DNA from: CAYVTV01 sp964454295
GTDB lineage: Bacteria > Bacteroidota > Bacteroidia > Bacteroidales > GCA-2748055
Length of the DNA: 16,319 bases
Direction of reading: 5' to 3'
Assembly (NCBI GenBank): GCA_964454295.1
Contig: CAYVTV010000077.1
Location: 1 to 16,319, forward strand
Shown here: positions 1-7,590 of the stretch, piece after piece
Position numbering within the stretch: the stretch's first letter is position 1
Layout of the letters: every line of letters starts with the position of its first letter
The notes under the pieces: model-generated
What the model saw: the letters and a program-made list of their open reading frames with translations, nothing else
What the model was told of the DNA's origin: nothing
Databases searched by the model: none
Program-made: the position numbers and the translations under genes

Positions 1-126
1 AATAAACATCCTTCTGCGTTTTTTCTCATACACTTTCTTTACGGTTTCCTCATCCTGGATCAATTCCGCATCTGGTCCTGATTTAAAATAGTTAACTAAA
101 TTGGAGAGAGCATAAAATTTCCTCAT
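1..126 (-). CDS. N-terminal fragment of a probable MFS transporter, cut by the window edge
   Basis: An open frame starts with ATG at 124-126 (minus strand) and runs without a stop to base 1, giving 42 residues. They read MRKFYALSNLVNYFKSGPD, then an acidic stretch and a basic KKRRRMF segment just before the cut. From memory, a short cytoplasmic tail of this kind (FYALSxLxNxFxSGPDAELI) precedes the first membrane helix of Bacteroidota major-facilitator transporters of the sugar/organophosphate type. No membrane helix is visible because the window ends first. The gene runs in the same direction as susD, 276 bases downstream of it, so it could supply inner-membrane uptake for the PUL. The family call rests on the tail only. 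Confidence 0.55.
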   Translation of the reverse strand, partial: MRKFYALSNLVNYFKSGPDAELIQDEETVKKVYEKKRRRMFI

Positions 127-193
127 CTTACATTAGGTTTTTTTATAAGTAAAGTTTGTAATAGACTTTCACATTAAAGAATATTGCCCGGAG

Positions 194-201
194 CAAATAT
201 A
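194..201 (-). promoter_or_regulatory. Possible -7 box upstream of the transporter gene
   Basis: CAAATATA on the plus strand reads TATATTTG on the minus strand, which matches the Bacteroidota -7 consensus TAnnTTTG. It lies 68 bases upstream of the ATG at 126. No TTG is found at the expected 17-23 base spacing, so this is only half a promoter and may be chance in AT-rich DNA. Confidence 0.25.
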
Positions 202-247
202 AGAATTGACTATTAATATAAATCCGGAATTAAAAAGTAACAAAAAA

Positions 248-357
248 ACGAGCGACAGGTGATATTAAAAAATTTCTATCTCTTTTAACAGTTATACATC
301 ACCTGTCACTCGTCACTCATCGCGTTACTCGTCACTTGTCACTCGTCACTTGTCACT
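248..357. repeat. Inverted repeat plus 7-bp tandem repeat (YGTCACT)
   Basis: ACGAGCGACAGGTGAT at 248-263 is repeated inverted at 298-313 with one mismatch, across a 34-base spacer. The right arm runs into 7-bp units of the form YGTCACT: two at 304-317, an irregular stretch at 318-329, and four more at 330-357. The block fills most of the spacer between susD and the transporter gene. No coding potential is seen in bases 127-402. The units are too short and contiguous for CRISPR. It may act as a transcript-end or stabilising hairpin after susD, or be an intergenic repeat element; neither is proven. Confidence 0.75.
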
Positions 358-402
358 TTTATCATTAACTACCTTACTATAATACATAGCCACAATCCTG
401 TA

Positions 403-2106
403 TTAATATCCCGGGTTTTGCGTCATTGTATTTGTAGCACGATCTATCTCCTGCTGTGGAATCGGACGCAGGGTATGATAATCCTGGATATTGCCTGCAG
501 CAATTGGATTATTATATAGCCTCACTCGTTCCACCAACTTACCGGTTCGTTGAAGATCATACCATGTAGTGTATTCCCCTGCAAGCTCACGAGCACGTTC
601 ATTCAGAATTTCATCGATATTAAGGTCAGCAGGATCAATTAAGGGCATTGTCTGACCGGGGGCTTCAGCTCTTTTTCTGATGTCGTTGAAATAATTTGCT
701 GCCGTTTGCAGGTTAGCTGCACCACCCATCATCATATAAGCCTCAGCTGCTATCAGATACGTTTCTCCTAACCGGAATATGGGTTCAGTCCGCCAATTAT
801 AAAGTTCATCAGCAACACCCCATATTGCCTTACCTGACATCTCCGGTGAATCATCACCCATAAAGCGGAATTTTAGTGCCATGCTCGGCCAGAGTTCTGT
901 GGCCCAATCCTTTGTTCTGTACATTGTGTATCTGCCACCAGTAAATGCTTCTGCTTCTGCATCTGACATTTCATCAAATCTCTTTTCGGTTGGAAAAAAT
1001 ACTGCCGTGTCTCCGATTGACCGTCCTGCCGGTATACTCTTCGGGTCATTAAAGTACCACACGAGTTTAAAGTTGGTTGTCCAACGCTCGTCATTCCACT
1101 GATTAGGAACGTCAGTCCTGGCCGGATCCCAATTAAATATTTCATGTACATGAAACTTTGTCGGTCTGTGCCGGGAAACTTCATTCCCGATATAAAATGT
1201 TGCCTGAAGTCCTGGTAAACTGCGCGTCCGGGCAGCAAACCGTCTTGCCTTGTCGTCTCTTTCATCGCTTCCCGTTACCGGATTAACAGTAGATGTCGGA
1301 GTTATCAGAAGTCCAAAGATAGTTTCTTTATTATATCCTTTTCCTGAGTGAGGTTCGTGTGGATCCCACAGAGTATAATAACTATCAATTAATTCGTAAT
1401 CTCCTGAATTAATAACCTCAACAGCCCACTTTGCTGCTTCCGGGTAATCTTTGATATAGAGGTTTACACGTGCCAGGAGATGTTTGGCAGCACCTGCAGT
1501 GGCTCTGCCTACCTCGCTCTGAACAACAGGCAGATTAGCAGCTGCAAATTCCAGATCCTCTATTACTACATCCCATATTTCACTTGCCGGAGCGCGGTAT
1601 GCTTCTGTCTGTACACCGAATGTTTCTTCGGTTCTCAGAGGAACGTCTCCGTGTGTTTTTACTAAATGATGATAATACAATGCACGTAAAAAGCGGGCCT
1701 CTGCTACAAGGGTCGTTTTTCTGGCCTGTGACATATCCTCCACATCATCAGCACGTCCTATCACGGAATTCGCCAGGTTTATTCCTTTATAATAAGAGAC
1801 CCATATTGGATACCAGTTTCTATTTGTTGAACTTGGATTTAATTCACTATCGTAATTATTAAGATAGAGACGTCCACCTGAACCATACTCAAAAATATCC
1901 GTTCCATGGTCCCAAATATTATTCCAATCCGCATATTTAGTAGAGATATAATAATACTGCGCCTCAGCCAGATCTTCAAACCCCACCGCTGTTGAGTAAT
2001 ATGTCTCTGCAGTAATACCTGTACGAAGAGTTTCGTCCAGATCAGCGCATCCTGCCGCCAATAAAACGGCAGTTACGATACATACTATTTTTATTATTTG
2101 TTTCAT
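403..2106 (-). CDS. susD: SusD/RagB family outer-membrane glycan-binding lipoprotein
   Basis: This 567-residue protein is the surface lipoprotein that caps the partner SusC channel and binds glycan. The N-terminus has a short hydrophobic segment and a lipobox (LLAAGC, Cys20). The middle is helical with TPR-like segments, for example ARFLRALYYHHLVKTHGDVPL near residue 140. The C-terminus carries the family hallmarks: RxGETYLIAAEAYM, then RPIPQQEID and the closing QNPGY. Length fits the family (about 500-650). The ATG at 2104-2106 is followed at once by the signal sequence. It lies 64 bases below the probable true susC end (2170) and is surely co-transcribed with it. The glycan bound cannot be read from the sequence. 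The symbol is the family name, not an assigned locus name. Confidence 0.96.
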   Translation of the reverse strand: MKQIIKIVCIVTAVLLAAGCADLDETLRTGITAETYYSTAVGFEDLAEAQYYYISTKYADWNNIWDHGTDIFEYGSGGRLYLNNYDSELNPSSTNRNWYPIWVSYYKGINLANSVIGRADDVEDMSQARKTTLVAEARFLRALYYHHLVKTHGDVPLRTEETFGVQTEAYRAPASEIWDVVIEDLEFAAANLPVVQSEVGRATAGAAKHLLARVNLYIKDYPEAAKWAVEVINSGDYELIDSYYTLWDPHEPHSGKGYNKETIFGLLITPTSTVNPVTGSDERDDKARRFAARTRSLPGLQATFYIGNEVSRHRPTKFHVHEIFNWDPARTDVPNQWNDERWTTNFKLVWYFNDPKSIPAGRSIGDTAVFFPTEKRFDEMSDAEAEAFTGGRYTMYRTKDWATELWPSMALKFRFMGDDSPEMSGKAIWGVADELYNWRTEPIFRLGETYLIAAEAYMMMGGAANLQTAANYFNDIRKRAEAPGQTMPLIDPADLNIDEILNERARELAGEYTTWYDLQRTGKLVERVRLYNNPIAAGNIQDYHTLRPIPQQEIDRATNTMTQNPGY

Positions 2107-2172
2107 TGTATTTAATTTTTAAATAAAATTTAAATCTTTATTTATTGCCCATTTGAGTAAATTAAAACCTCA

Positions 2173-2182
2173 NNNNNNNNNN
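2173..2182. other. Assembly gap (10 Ns) at the 3' end of susC
   Basis: Ten undetermined bases join two contigs here. The gap sits inside what should be the last codons of susC. The annotated susC stop (2188-2190) is only six bases from the gap, so the end of that gene should be treated as unreliable. The true gap length is unknown if ten is a placeholder. Confidence 0.98.
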
Positions 2183-2187
2183 GCGCC

Positions 2188-5100
2188 TTACGAGATTATA
2201 TTTCTTAACGCCCACTTGGGCATATCAAAATCTCTTGCTGCCTCAGGATCGTATCCGCCAAAAGATGTAAATGTGAATGGATTTTGCACTGAGGTATATA
2301 TCCTGGCCCTGCTCATACTCAGCCTGGATATCATATCCTGAGGAAAACTATACCCAAGCGTAATATTTTTAACACGGGTGAATGAAGTGTTGAAATATGC
2401 CTGTATATTATCTCTTTGCTGTCCTCCGATCACTGGTCTTCTGAATTCATTTGTTGGTCTGTCAGGCAGCCAGTATTCTACATCCCTTATGTTATCCTGA
2501 TAGGCGTGACCCTGAAGGGAAAGAAGATCCAGATAACCTCCTCCGCCGTAAACACTTCTATGTTGCGTGCCCTGAACGGTATAAATAAAAACTGAAAAGT
2601 CGAGGTTTTTGTATTGCATGCGGTTTGTCATCCCTCCTATCCATGATGGTTCTTCTGTTCCAAGAATAACCCTGTCTGCATCATCAATCTTTCCATCATC
2701 ATTAAAATCCTTTTCCCTGATATCTCCGGGGCGTTTATCATATACGGCTGCCGCATCTTCTTCACCTAACTGCCAGATGCCATCAAACATCCAATAATAA
2801 TTTACATTGATGGGCTCGCCAATAAACCACAAGTTTCCTACATCATCATCCTTCCCTCCGTAGAGACTTACTATCTCATTCTTATTTGTTGCAAAATTCA
2901 GATCGGTACTCCATGAGAAGTTTGCAGTCTTGACATTTACAGATGAAAGTTCAACTTCGATACCCCTGTTTCTTGTTTCTCCCACATTTTCAAGAACACT
3001 TGAATATCCTGTTGAAAATGGCAAATTTCTGTTCATCATAAGATCAAATGTGAAGTTGTCATATACATCAATACTTCCGGAAAGACGATTATTTCTCAAA
3101 CCAAAAGTAAGACCCAGGTTCTTGGAAAGGGTTCTTTCCCATTTCAGATCTGGGTTTGGTATTGCTCCATGTTCAAAATAGCGAACTTCGCTACCACTAA
3201 ATGAGTACATGTTTCCAATACGCAGAAGACCCTGTGTTTGATAAGGGGATATCCCGGTGTTCCCGGTTTGGCCCATACTAAACCGAAGCTTTAGTACGGA
3301 CAGAAAATCAATATTATTCATAAAATCTTCGTTAGCAATATGCCATGCTACTGCCATAGATGGGAAAAGGCCATATTTGTTACCTTCGGCCAGGCGGGAA
3401 GAACCATCCACACGTCCTTTCAACGTTAATAAGTAACGGTCATCATAAACATAGTTAGCTCTGAGCATATAGGATTCCAAAGCCCATTCTGAAAGTCCGG
3501 TACCATAACTTTGCAAGATATCAACACTAGCAATATTATGATATAACTGGTGCTCATAAGGCAACCCTGTTCCCGACATAGAGGTTGAAGTTGATTTATT
3601 CTTTTGTATACCATACACTGCTGTTACATTCACCCTGTGTTTTTCAAAGTATGTGTCGGTGTAAGTCAGCATGGATTCATATAATGAATTTGAGGTTTTA
3701 CTTTCACTTTTTGACACTCTTGAGCTAAAGTCTTTAACATAAGTTCCCCTTGTGTAAAATTGAAAATCGGGGGAAAATGTTGTCCGCAATGTCAAACGTT
3801 CAGGAATAATACTGACTTCCCCATATACATTTCCCTGAATCCGGCTAATCAACCTTTCATCCAGGTTGTTTTCCCGCTGCATATCAAATACGGGATTCCT
3901 GTCACCCAGCTCATCTAACATGCTTATTTTTCCTTCTGCATCATAAGGTGTAGCCATCGGGGAATTTTTAATTACATTGGCAAAAGCAACTGAATAATGA
4001 GTCTTGCTGTCACTTAAAAATCCTGACAAACCTACACGTAACCAGGAAGCAAGATCCTGATCCACATTAAAGCGGCTTGAGAATCTTCCATAATCATTAT
4101 TAGGTACGGTAGACTGATGGTCATCCAACGTAGCTGAGATAGAATATTTCGTATTTTCTGTTCCGCCACGCACACTTAATGTATGCTTCTGTTGAAAACC
4201 CTGATCAAAAACAAGATCCTGCCAATCGGTAGTGCGGTTTTGTGCTATGGCTTCGAGTTGCCAGGGGGCAAAAAGATCCTCATCACTTGTATAGGCACCG
4301 TCGAGAATATAAGCGTCTCTTCTAAATTGAGCGTATGTCGGCGTATCCATGAGATCCAGGCGTCTAAAGGTATATTGTGGCCCTGCATAACCATTATATT
4401 CTACAACTGCCGGTCCTTCCATTCCACGCCTGGTAGTGATCAGGATTACACCATTGGCTGCCCTTGATCCGTAAATAGCAGAAGAAGATGCATCCTTTAA
4501 TATTTCTACTGATTCAATATCACTTGGATTTATATCCATAAGTCCTGATTCCACGGGAACCCCGTCAAGAACAACAAGTGGAGCATTACTTCCTGCCAGG
4601 GAGCGTTGCCCCCTGATTAATATGCTTGAAGTCTGACCAGGCCGAAAACCTCCTGCTGTTATCTGTACACCGGCACTCTGACCCTGAAGTACATTATCTA
4701 TTGAATAAACCGGCATATTAACAATATCCTCACGGTCAATAGAAGAAATCGATCCTGTCAGGTCACTCTTTTTCATGGATCCATATCCCACCACCACGAC
4801 TTCGTCCAGTCCAAGCCTCTCCTCCTCCAGCATTATGTTAAACACAGTCCGGCCTTCTATTTCCACTTCCTGTGTTTTCATTCCCACAAAAGAAAACACA
4901 AGTGTCTGTGCGTCTGCGGGAACCTGAATACTAAAATTACCATTAAGGTCAGTAATCGTACCTGTTGTTGTTCCTTTAACGAAAACATTTACACCGGGTA
5001 TAGGTGCACCTGTGCTTTCGGAATTTACCTGTCCGGTAATTGTAACAGGCTGTGCGTTAAGGTTTTTAACTGGCAGCAAAACGACAAAGTTTTCCTTGAT

Positions 5101-5436
5101 CACCTCATACGTCATATCAGCCTGAATGAGGGCAAATTCAAGAACTTCATCAATAGGTTTATTATCATAAGAAACGTTAATCCTGTTATCCAATTCTACC
5201 AGGTTGTCATTATAGAAGAAATTTATTTGTCCCTGACGTTCAATTTCTTTAATGACTTCCCTGACGGTTGCGTTTCTCATATTTAAGGATACATTCGGGC
5301 TCTGTGAAAAAATATTTGTCGCAGAAACCTGAAAAACTGCTAAAAAGAATATAAACAATGTTATTTTCATAGCTAGTAAGAACTTTTTTGCATCATTGTT
5401 CAAAAAAATGATGCATTGTTGTGATTTAGTTTTCAT
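2188..5436 (-). CDS. susC: SusC/RagA family TonB-dependent outer-membrane transporter with STN domain
   Basis: This 1082-residue protein imports oligosaccharides across the outer membrane using TonB energy and pairs with the adjacent SusD. Domains in order: a long signal region with its hydrophobic core at about 23-40; an STN signalling domain at about 48-122; a carboxypeptidase-regulatory-like beta domain at about 131-205; a TonB-box-like DEVVVVGYG at 211-219; the plug, with the SusC signature around DGVPVESG and SSAIYGSRAANGVILITT; then the barrel. The STN domain, with fecR and the sigma gene upstream, marks it as a transducer that signals to FecR. ATG at 5436 is preferred over Met23 because the extended basic n-region is typical of the family. 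The read stop (TAA 2188-2190) removes the last barrel strand, which normally ends in an aromatic residue. Six bases later the assembly gap begins, and an in-frame TGA at 2170-2172 lies just past it. The stop is probably a contig-end error. Confidence 0.95.
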   Translation of the reverse strand: MKTKSQQCIIFLNNDAKKFLLAMKITLFIFFLAVFQVSATNIFSQSPNVSLNMRNATVREVIKEIERQGQINFFYNDNLVELDNRINVSYDNKPIDEVLEFALIQADMTYEVIKENFVVLLPVKNLNAQPVTITGQVNSESTGAPIPGVNVFVKGTTTGTITDLNGNFSIQVPADAQTLVFSFVGMKTQEVEIEGRTVFNIMLEEERLGLDEVVVVGYGSMKKSDLTGSISSIDREDIVNMPVYSIDNVLQGQSAGVQITAGGFRPGQTSSILIRGQRSLAGSNAPLVVLDGVPVESGLMDINPSDIESVEILKDASSSAIYGSRAANGVILITTRRGMEGPAVVEYNGYAGPQYTFRRLDLMDTPTYAQFRRDAYILDGAYTSDEDLFAPWQLEAIAQNRTTDWQDLVFDQGFQQKHTLSVRGGTENTKYSISATLDDHQSTVPNNDYGRFSSRFNVDQDLASWLRVGLSGFLSDSKTHYSVAFANVIKNSPMATPYDAEGKISMLDELGDRNPVFDMQRENNLDERLISRIQGNVYGEVSIIPERLTLRTTFSPDFQFYTRGTYVKDFSSRVSKSESKTSNSLYESMLTYTDTYFEKHRVNVTAVYGIQKNKSTSTSMSGTGLPYEHQLYHNIASVDILQSYGTGLSEWALESYMLRANYVYDDRYLLTLKGRVDGSSRLAEGNKYGLFPSMAVAWHIANEDFMNNIDFLSVLKLRFSMGQTGNTGISPYQTQGLLRIGNMYSFSGSEVRYFEHGAIPNPDLKWERTLSKNLGLTFGLRNNRLSGSIDVYDNFTFDLMMNRNLPFSTGYSSVLENVGETRNRGIEVELSSVNVKTANFSWSTDLNFATNKNEIVSLYGGKDDDVGNLWFIGEPINVNYYWMFDGIWQLGEEDAAAVYDKRPGDIREKDFNDDGKIDDADRVILGTEEPSWIGGMTNRMQYKNLDFSVFIYTVQGTQHRSVYGGGGYLDLLSLQGHAYQDNIRDVEYWLPDRPTNEFRRPVIGGQQRDNIQAYFNTSFTRVKNITLGYSFPQDMISRLSMSRARIYTSVQNPFTFTSFGGYDPEAARDFDMPKWALRNIIS

Positions 5437-5443
5437 ACATTTG
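5416..5443 (+). promoter_or_regulatory. Predicted promoter for an antisense RNA opposite the susC start
   Basis: On the plus strand, TTG at 5416-5418 is followed after 17 bases by TACATTTG at 5436-5443. This matches the Bacteroidota housekeeping form TTG-N17-23-TAnnTTTG. It points away from susC and overlaps the susC start codon (5434-5436). No plus-strand gene lies downstream before fecR, but an intrinsic terminator does (5513-5548). Expected transcription start is about 5448-5451. Prediction from sequence only. Confidence 0.5.
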
Positions 5444-5449
5444 TAAAGA

Positions 5450-5548
5450 TTTTGGGTTAAACAAAAGATTCCGCTATTTTAACCAGTACGGAATTAAAAT
5501 TTAATCTGAACTGCCGGAAAATGTGACTGCATTTTCCGGCTTTTTTTT
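5450..5548 (+). ncRNA. Predicted cis-antisense small RNA opposite the susC leader (DonS-like)
   Basis: A plus-strand transcript of about 100 nt is predicted from the promoter at 5416-5443 to the terminator at 5513-5548. It would pair with the susC mRNA leader about 12-112 bases before the susC start codon. Two folds are visible: a 5' hairpin with arms GGTTAAA (5455-5461) and TTTAACC (5478-5484), and the 3' terminator stem. A short palindrome ATTAAAATTTAAT lies at 5493-5505. In Bacteroides, PULs controlled by sigma/anti-sigma pairs carry antisense RNAs (DonS of B. fragilis is the named case) at this site, which repress the susC homologue. The start position is approximate. The rest of the 340-base susC-fecR spacer (5549-5776) is AT-rich and shows no other feature; the sigma-dependent susC promoter is presumably there. 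Confidence 0.45.
5513..5548 (+). terminator. Strong intrinsic terminator reading on the plus strand
   Basis: GCCGGAAAATG (5513-5523) and CATTTTCCGGC (5530-5540) form a perfect 11-bp stem with a 6-base loop. Eight Ts follow at 5541-5548, so it is a textbook Rho-independent terminator for plus-strand transcription. Read on the minus strand the hairpin is preceded by As and has no following T run, so it should not stop fecR-to-susC readthrough. Neighbouring genes on both sides are minus-strand, so it needs a plus-strand transcript to serve. Confidence 0.8.
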
Positions 5549-5776
5549 CATAGGCTTTAGATTTTTAATGGTTTAACATAAGTTTATTTTTAAAGATCAC
5601 AGTACTCATTTATGAACATTTTTTTAATGTGACATTTTTTTAGTTTTCCTTCCATATTTTTTATTTTACCAAATATTTCAGTATGTCTATAAAAAACGAC
5701 TTTTAAAGAACAAAGCACTGTTAACAAAGCAAAACAATTATTATCAGGATTACGTTAAATAAAAATTATCTTTTTT

Positions 5777-6886
5777 TTAATTCTTAATTTTAAAATCAAT
5801 GTTCGACTTTTTAAGCAGCACCTGATTTTTGCTTATCTCGTAACATATAGGAGAAGTCCTTTCAATAGCCCTTAGCACTTCTTCAATGGTAACTTCCTCC
5901 AATGTTCCTGTGAACTTTAGTTTTTTCATCGACTCATCCTGAAAGCTTATTTTAACATTATAAAAACGTTCCAGTTTTGGAGCAAGACAGGCCAGTGGTT
6001 CGCCTTCAAAGATGAGTTTCCCGTCTTTCCATGATGTGGATACATCAGGATTGACATTTCGCGTTATCCTGAATGGAGTCGTTTTTTGTGTTTCTGTCTG
6101 GGAAGTAACCTTCTTCTTCTTTTTCTCAACTGAAGCTATTTCCATGCTTCCTTCCTTTCTGATATAAGTAAGTTTCTGATTTGGCTCCAGAATTACAGAT
6201 TTGCCCTTAATTTCACCGACAACTGAATTCACTTCAACCATACCTTGCACAAGAGTGGTTTCTATGACTTTTTCTTCCGGATAAGATTTTACATTGAATT
6301 TTGTACCCAATACCCTTATTTTAAGTTCACCGACATTCACAAGAAAAGGCACATTATTGTTGTATGTAACATCAAAGAAACCTTCCCCTTCTTCCAGGAT
6401 AACAACTCTTTCCTTTCTTCCGAAATCAGCACTGTATGTTAATTTACTGCCGGCATTCAACCAAACCGTTGAACCATCAGGAAGAGTAATATTCGACATG
6501 GAACCCATAGGAACACATACGTGATTCAATGTTTTTCCATGCCTGGCATTCTGATAACTCTGCAGGCTTAAAAACAAAGTGCTGCCTGCCAGCATTAAAA
6601 TACCCGCCGCCACAGCAATTCTTTTAAAGTTCCATAATGTTACATGTTTTTCACGGGAAGATGTTAATTCCTTCACAGGCTTATCTATTCTTAATTTAAG
6701 CCGTTCCCACAGATAATTAAGATTCTCTGTATCCATTTCCTTAACAGCATCTTCCTGCCATATTCGTTTTATATGAAAATAAAGCATCCTATTTTTATGG
6801 TCCGCATTTAACCATTTAAGGATTTCCTGTGATTCTTTTTCGGAGACTTTTCCGCTTAGAAATCTGACAATTAGCAGATCATTCAT
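5777..6886 (-). CDS. FecR family anti-sigma factor
   Basis: This 369-residue inner-membrane regulator receives the signal from the SusC STN domain and controls the ECF sigma factor. The N-terminal cytoplasmic sigma-binding part (about 1-80) includes FLSGKVSEKESQEILKWL. One membrane helix follows at about 89-109. The periplasmic FecR domain (about 120-240) contains VPMGSMSNITLPDGSTVWLN and FFDVTY. A C-terminal STN-like DUF4974 domain (about 290-360) contains LIFEGEPL and IEEVLRAIE. Length and order fit the Bacteroidota family. It lies 340 bases upstream of susC. It is separated from its sigma gene by 722 bases that hold a repeat-bounded cassette, where such pairs are usually adjacent. No clear promoter is seen directly upstream. 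Confidence 0.95.
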   Translation of the reverse strand: MNDLLIVRFLSGKVSEKESQEILKWLNADHKNRMLYFHIKRIWQEDAVKEMDTENLNYLWERLKLRIDKPVKELTSSREKHVTLWNFKRIAVAAGILMLAGSTLFLSLQSYQNARHGKTLNHVCVPMGSMSNITLPDGSTVWLNAGSKLTYSADFGRKERVVILEEGEGFFDVTYNNNVPFLVNVGELKIRVLGTKFNVKSYPEEKVIETTLVQGMVEVNSVVGEIKGKSVILEPNQKLTYIRKEGSMEIASVEKKKKKVTSQTETQKTTPFRITRNVNPDVSTSWKDGKLIFEGEPLACLAPKLERFYNVKISFQDESMKKLKFTGTLEEVTIEEVLRAIERTSPICYEISKNQVLLKKSNIDFKIKN

Positions 6887-6972
6887 TTCATTAGATATCT
6901 AACTTTTCAATGTTTAGTTCTATAATAAGACGTTTGAGGAAGAGGAAACCCTAAATAGTGGTAATATGTAAG

Positions 6973-7033
6973 TGAGTAATTGAGTAATTGAGTAATTGAG
7001 TAATTGAGTAATTGAGTAATTGAGTAATTGAGT
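6973..7033. repeat. Left tandem array: seven copies of TGAGTAAT
   Basis: Seven exact 8-bp units (TGAGTAAT) run from 6973 to 7028, with a partial unit TGAGT at 7029-7033. The array then passes into GAGTAGGGACGCAC. It faces an inverted array of the same unit at 7535-7590, with the four-helix-bundle gene between them. Perfect copies suggest recent expansion or active homogenisation. Confidence 0.95.
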
Positions 7034-7042
7034 GAGTAGGGA

Positions 7043-7056
7043 CGCACAGCTGTGCG
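7043..7056. repeat. GC-rich palindrome CGCACAGCTGTGCG
   Basis: A perfect 14-bp palindrome sits in the phrase GTAGGGACGCACAGCTGTGCGCC, just inside the left 8-bp array. The matching position inside the right array has only GCCCCTAC (7529-7536), as if the palindrome was lost there. No clear role; it may be part of the cassette end. Confidence 0.6.
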
Positions 7057-7111
7057 CCTTTGTCTCAAGTAAATATTAAAAAATACAACGTAGCTGTTTA
7101 TTTTAAATTAT

Positions 7112-7125
7112 TTCCATTAATGGAA
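7112..7125. promoter_or_regulatory. Perfect palindrome TTCCATTAATGGAA before the four-helix-bundle gene
   Basis: This 14-bp perfect palindrome ends 21 bases before the ATG at 7147. It has the size and symmetry of a dimer-binding operator, or could form a small leader hairpin. No regulator is known for this gene, and chance cannot be excluded in AT-rich DNA. Confidence 0.3.
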
Positions 7126-7146
7126 GTATTTTCGATATGATAAATT

Positions 7147-7500
7147 ATGTATTTATATGCATTTGAAAGATTGGATGCATGGAAGCACAGTCGGGCTGTT
7201 GTTAAAAAAATCTACATTTTAACAAGTTCGTTTCCTTTATATGAAAAATTTGGATTAGCAGATCAAATGAGAAGAGCTGTTATCTCTATTGCATCCAATC
7301 TGGCAGAAGGAAATTCCAGAAGAACAGTTCCCGATAAACGTCGCTTTTTACAGATCTCTTATGGAAGCACAATGGAACTAGTTAACCAGCTTATCCTGTC
7401 CAATGATTTGAAATATATTTCAGATGAGAATTATTTATCATTAAGAAATGAATTGTCTCACCTGGCTAATTTAATTAACAAATTAGATAAATCCCTCTAA
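7147..7500 (+). CDS. Four helix bundle protein (23S rRNA-intervening-sequence / Avd-like family)
   Basis: This 117-residue protein belongs to the small helical family found in 23S rRNA intervening sequences and distantly related to Avd of diversity-generating retroelements. Visible family features are LDAWKHSR in helix 1, FGLADQMRRAVISIASNLAEG across helix 2 (the conserved QxRRAxxSIxxNxAEG), then RRFLQISYGSTMELVNQL in helix 3. Length is normal and the frame is intact. Its biochemical role is unknown; related proteins form basic pentamers. It is the only plus-strand gene within a minus-strand regulatory operon and is framed by inverted tandem repeats. No reverse transcriptase, template/variable repeat or rRNA is present here, so it is neither part of a retroelement nor inside an rRNA. 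Confidence 0.92.
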   Translation: MYLYAFERLDAWKHSRAVVKKIYILTSSFPLYEKFGLADQMRRAVISIASNLAEGNSRRTVPDKRRFLQISYGSTMELVNQLILSNDLKYISDENYLSLRNELSHLANLINKLDKSL

Positions 7501-7534
7501 TTCTTCTTCAGGGCAAAGAAATACCTATGCCCCT

Positions 7535-7590
7535 ACTCAAATACTCAATTACTCAATTACTCAAATACTCAATTACTCAATTACTCAAAT
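7535..7590. repeat. Right tandem array: seven copies of ACTCAAWT
   Basis: Seven contiguous 8-bp units run from 7535 to 7590, inverted relative to the left array (ATTACTCA is the complement of TGAGTAAT). Units alternate regularly: AAAT, AATT, AATT, AAAT, AATT, AATT, AAAT endings. This shows an added 24-bp period. The array ends 18 bases before the sigma stop codon. Confidence 0.95.

Larger units (their letters stand above)
6973..7590. mobile_element. Candidate four-helix-bundle cassette with inverted tandem-repeat ends
   Basis: The unit consists of seven TGAGTAAT repeats, then GAGTAGGG, a short GC palindrome, a single plus-strand gene, then CCCCTACTC and seven inverted repeats. The two ends are rough mirror images of each other. 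It lies exactly between sigma and anti-sigma genes that are normally contiguous, and its gene runs against the operon. No transposase, no target-site duplication and no known insertion-sequence end was seen, so mobility is inferred from architecture and location only. Confidence 0.4.

Noticed and set aside
873..1265. Open frames antisense or out of frame within susD, GH2, the isomerase and other genes
   Set aside because: They lie wholly inside well-supported genes, show no family features or sensible composition, and have no separate initiation signals.
5513..5548. Terminator ending the fecR transcript before susC
   Set aside because: The T run follows the stem only on the plus strand. On the minus strand the stem has no U tract, so it should not stop minus-strand transcription.
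5667..5676. CAAATATT as a minus-strand -7 box for susC
   Set aside because: It departs from the consensus and has no -33 partner. susC is more likely driven by the ECF sigma factor, whose promoter motif I cannot define from one site.
7147..7500. Avd-like gene as part of a diversity-generating retroelement
   Set aside because: No reverse transcriptase and no template or variable repeat is seen in the window.
6973..7590. Short repeats around 7000 and 7560 as CRISPR arrays
   Set aside because: Units are 8 bp and contiguous, with no spacers and no cas genes nearby.
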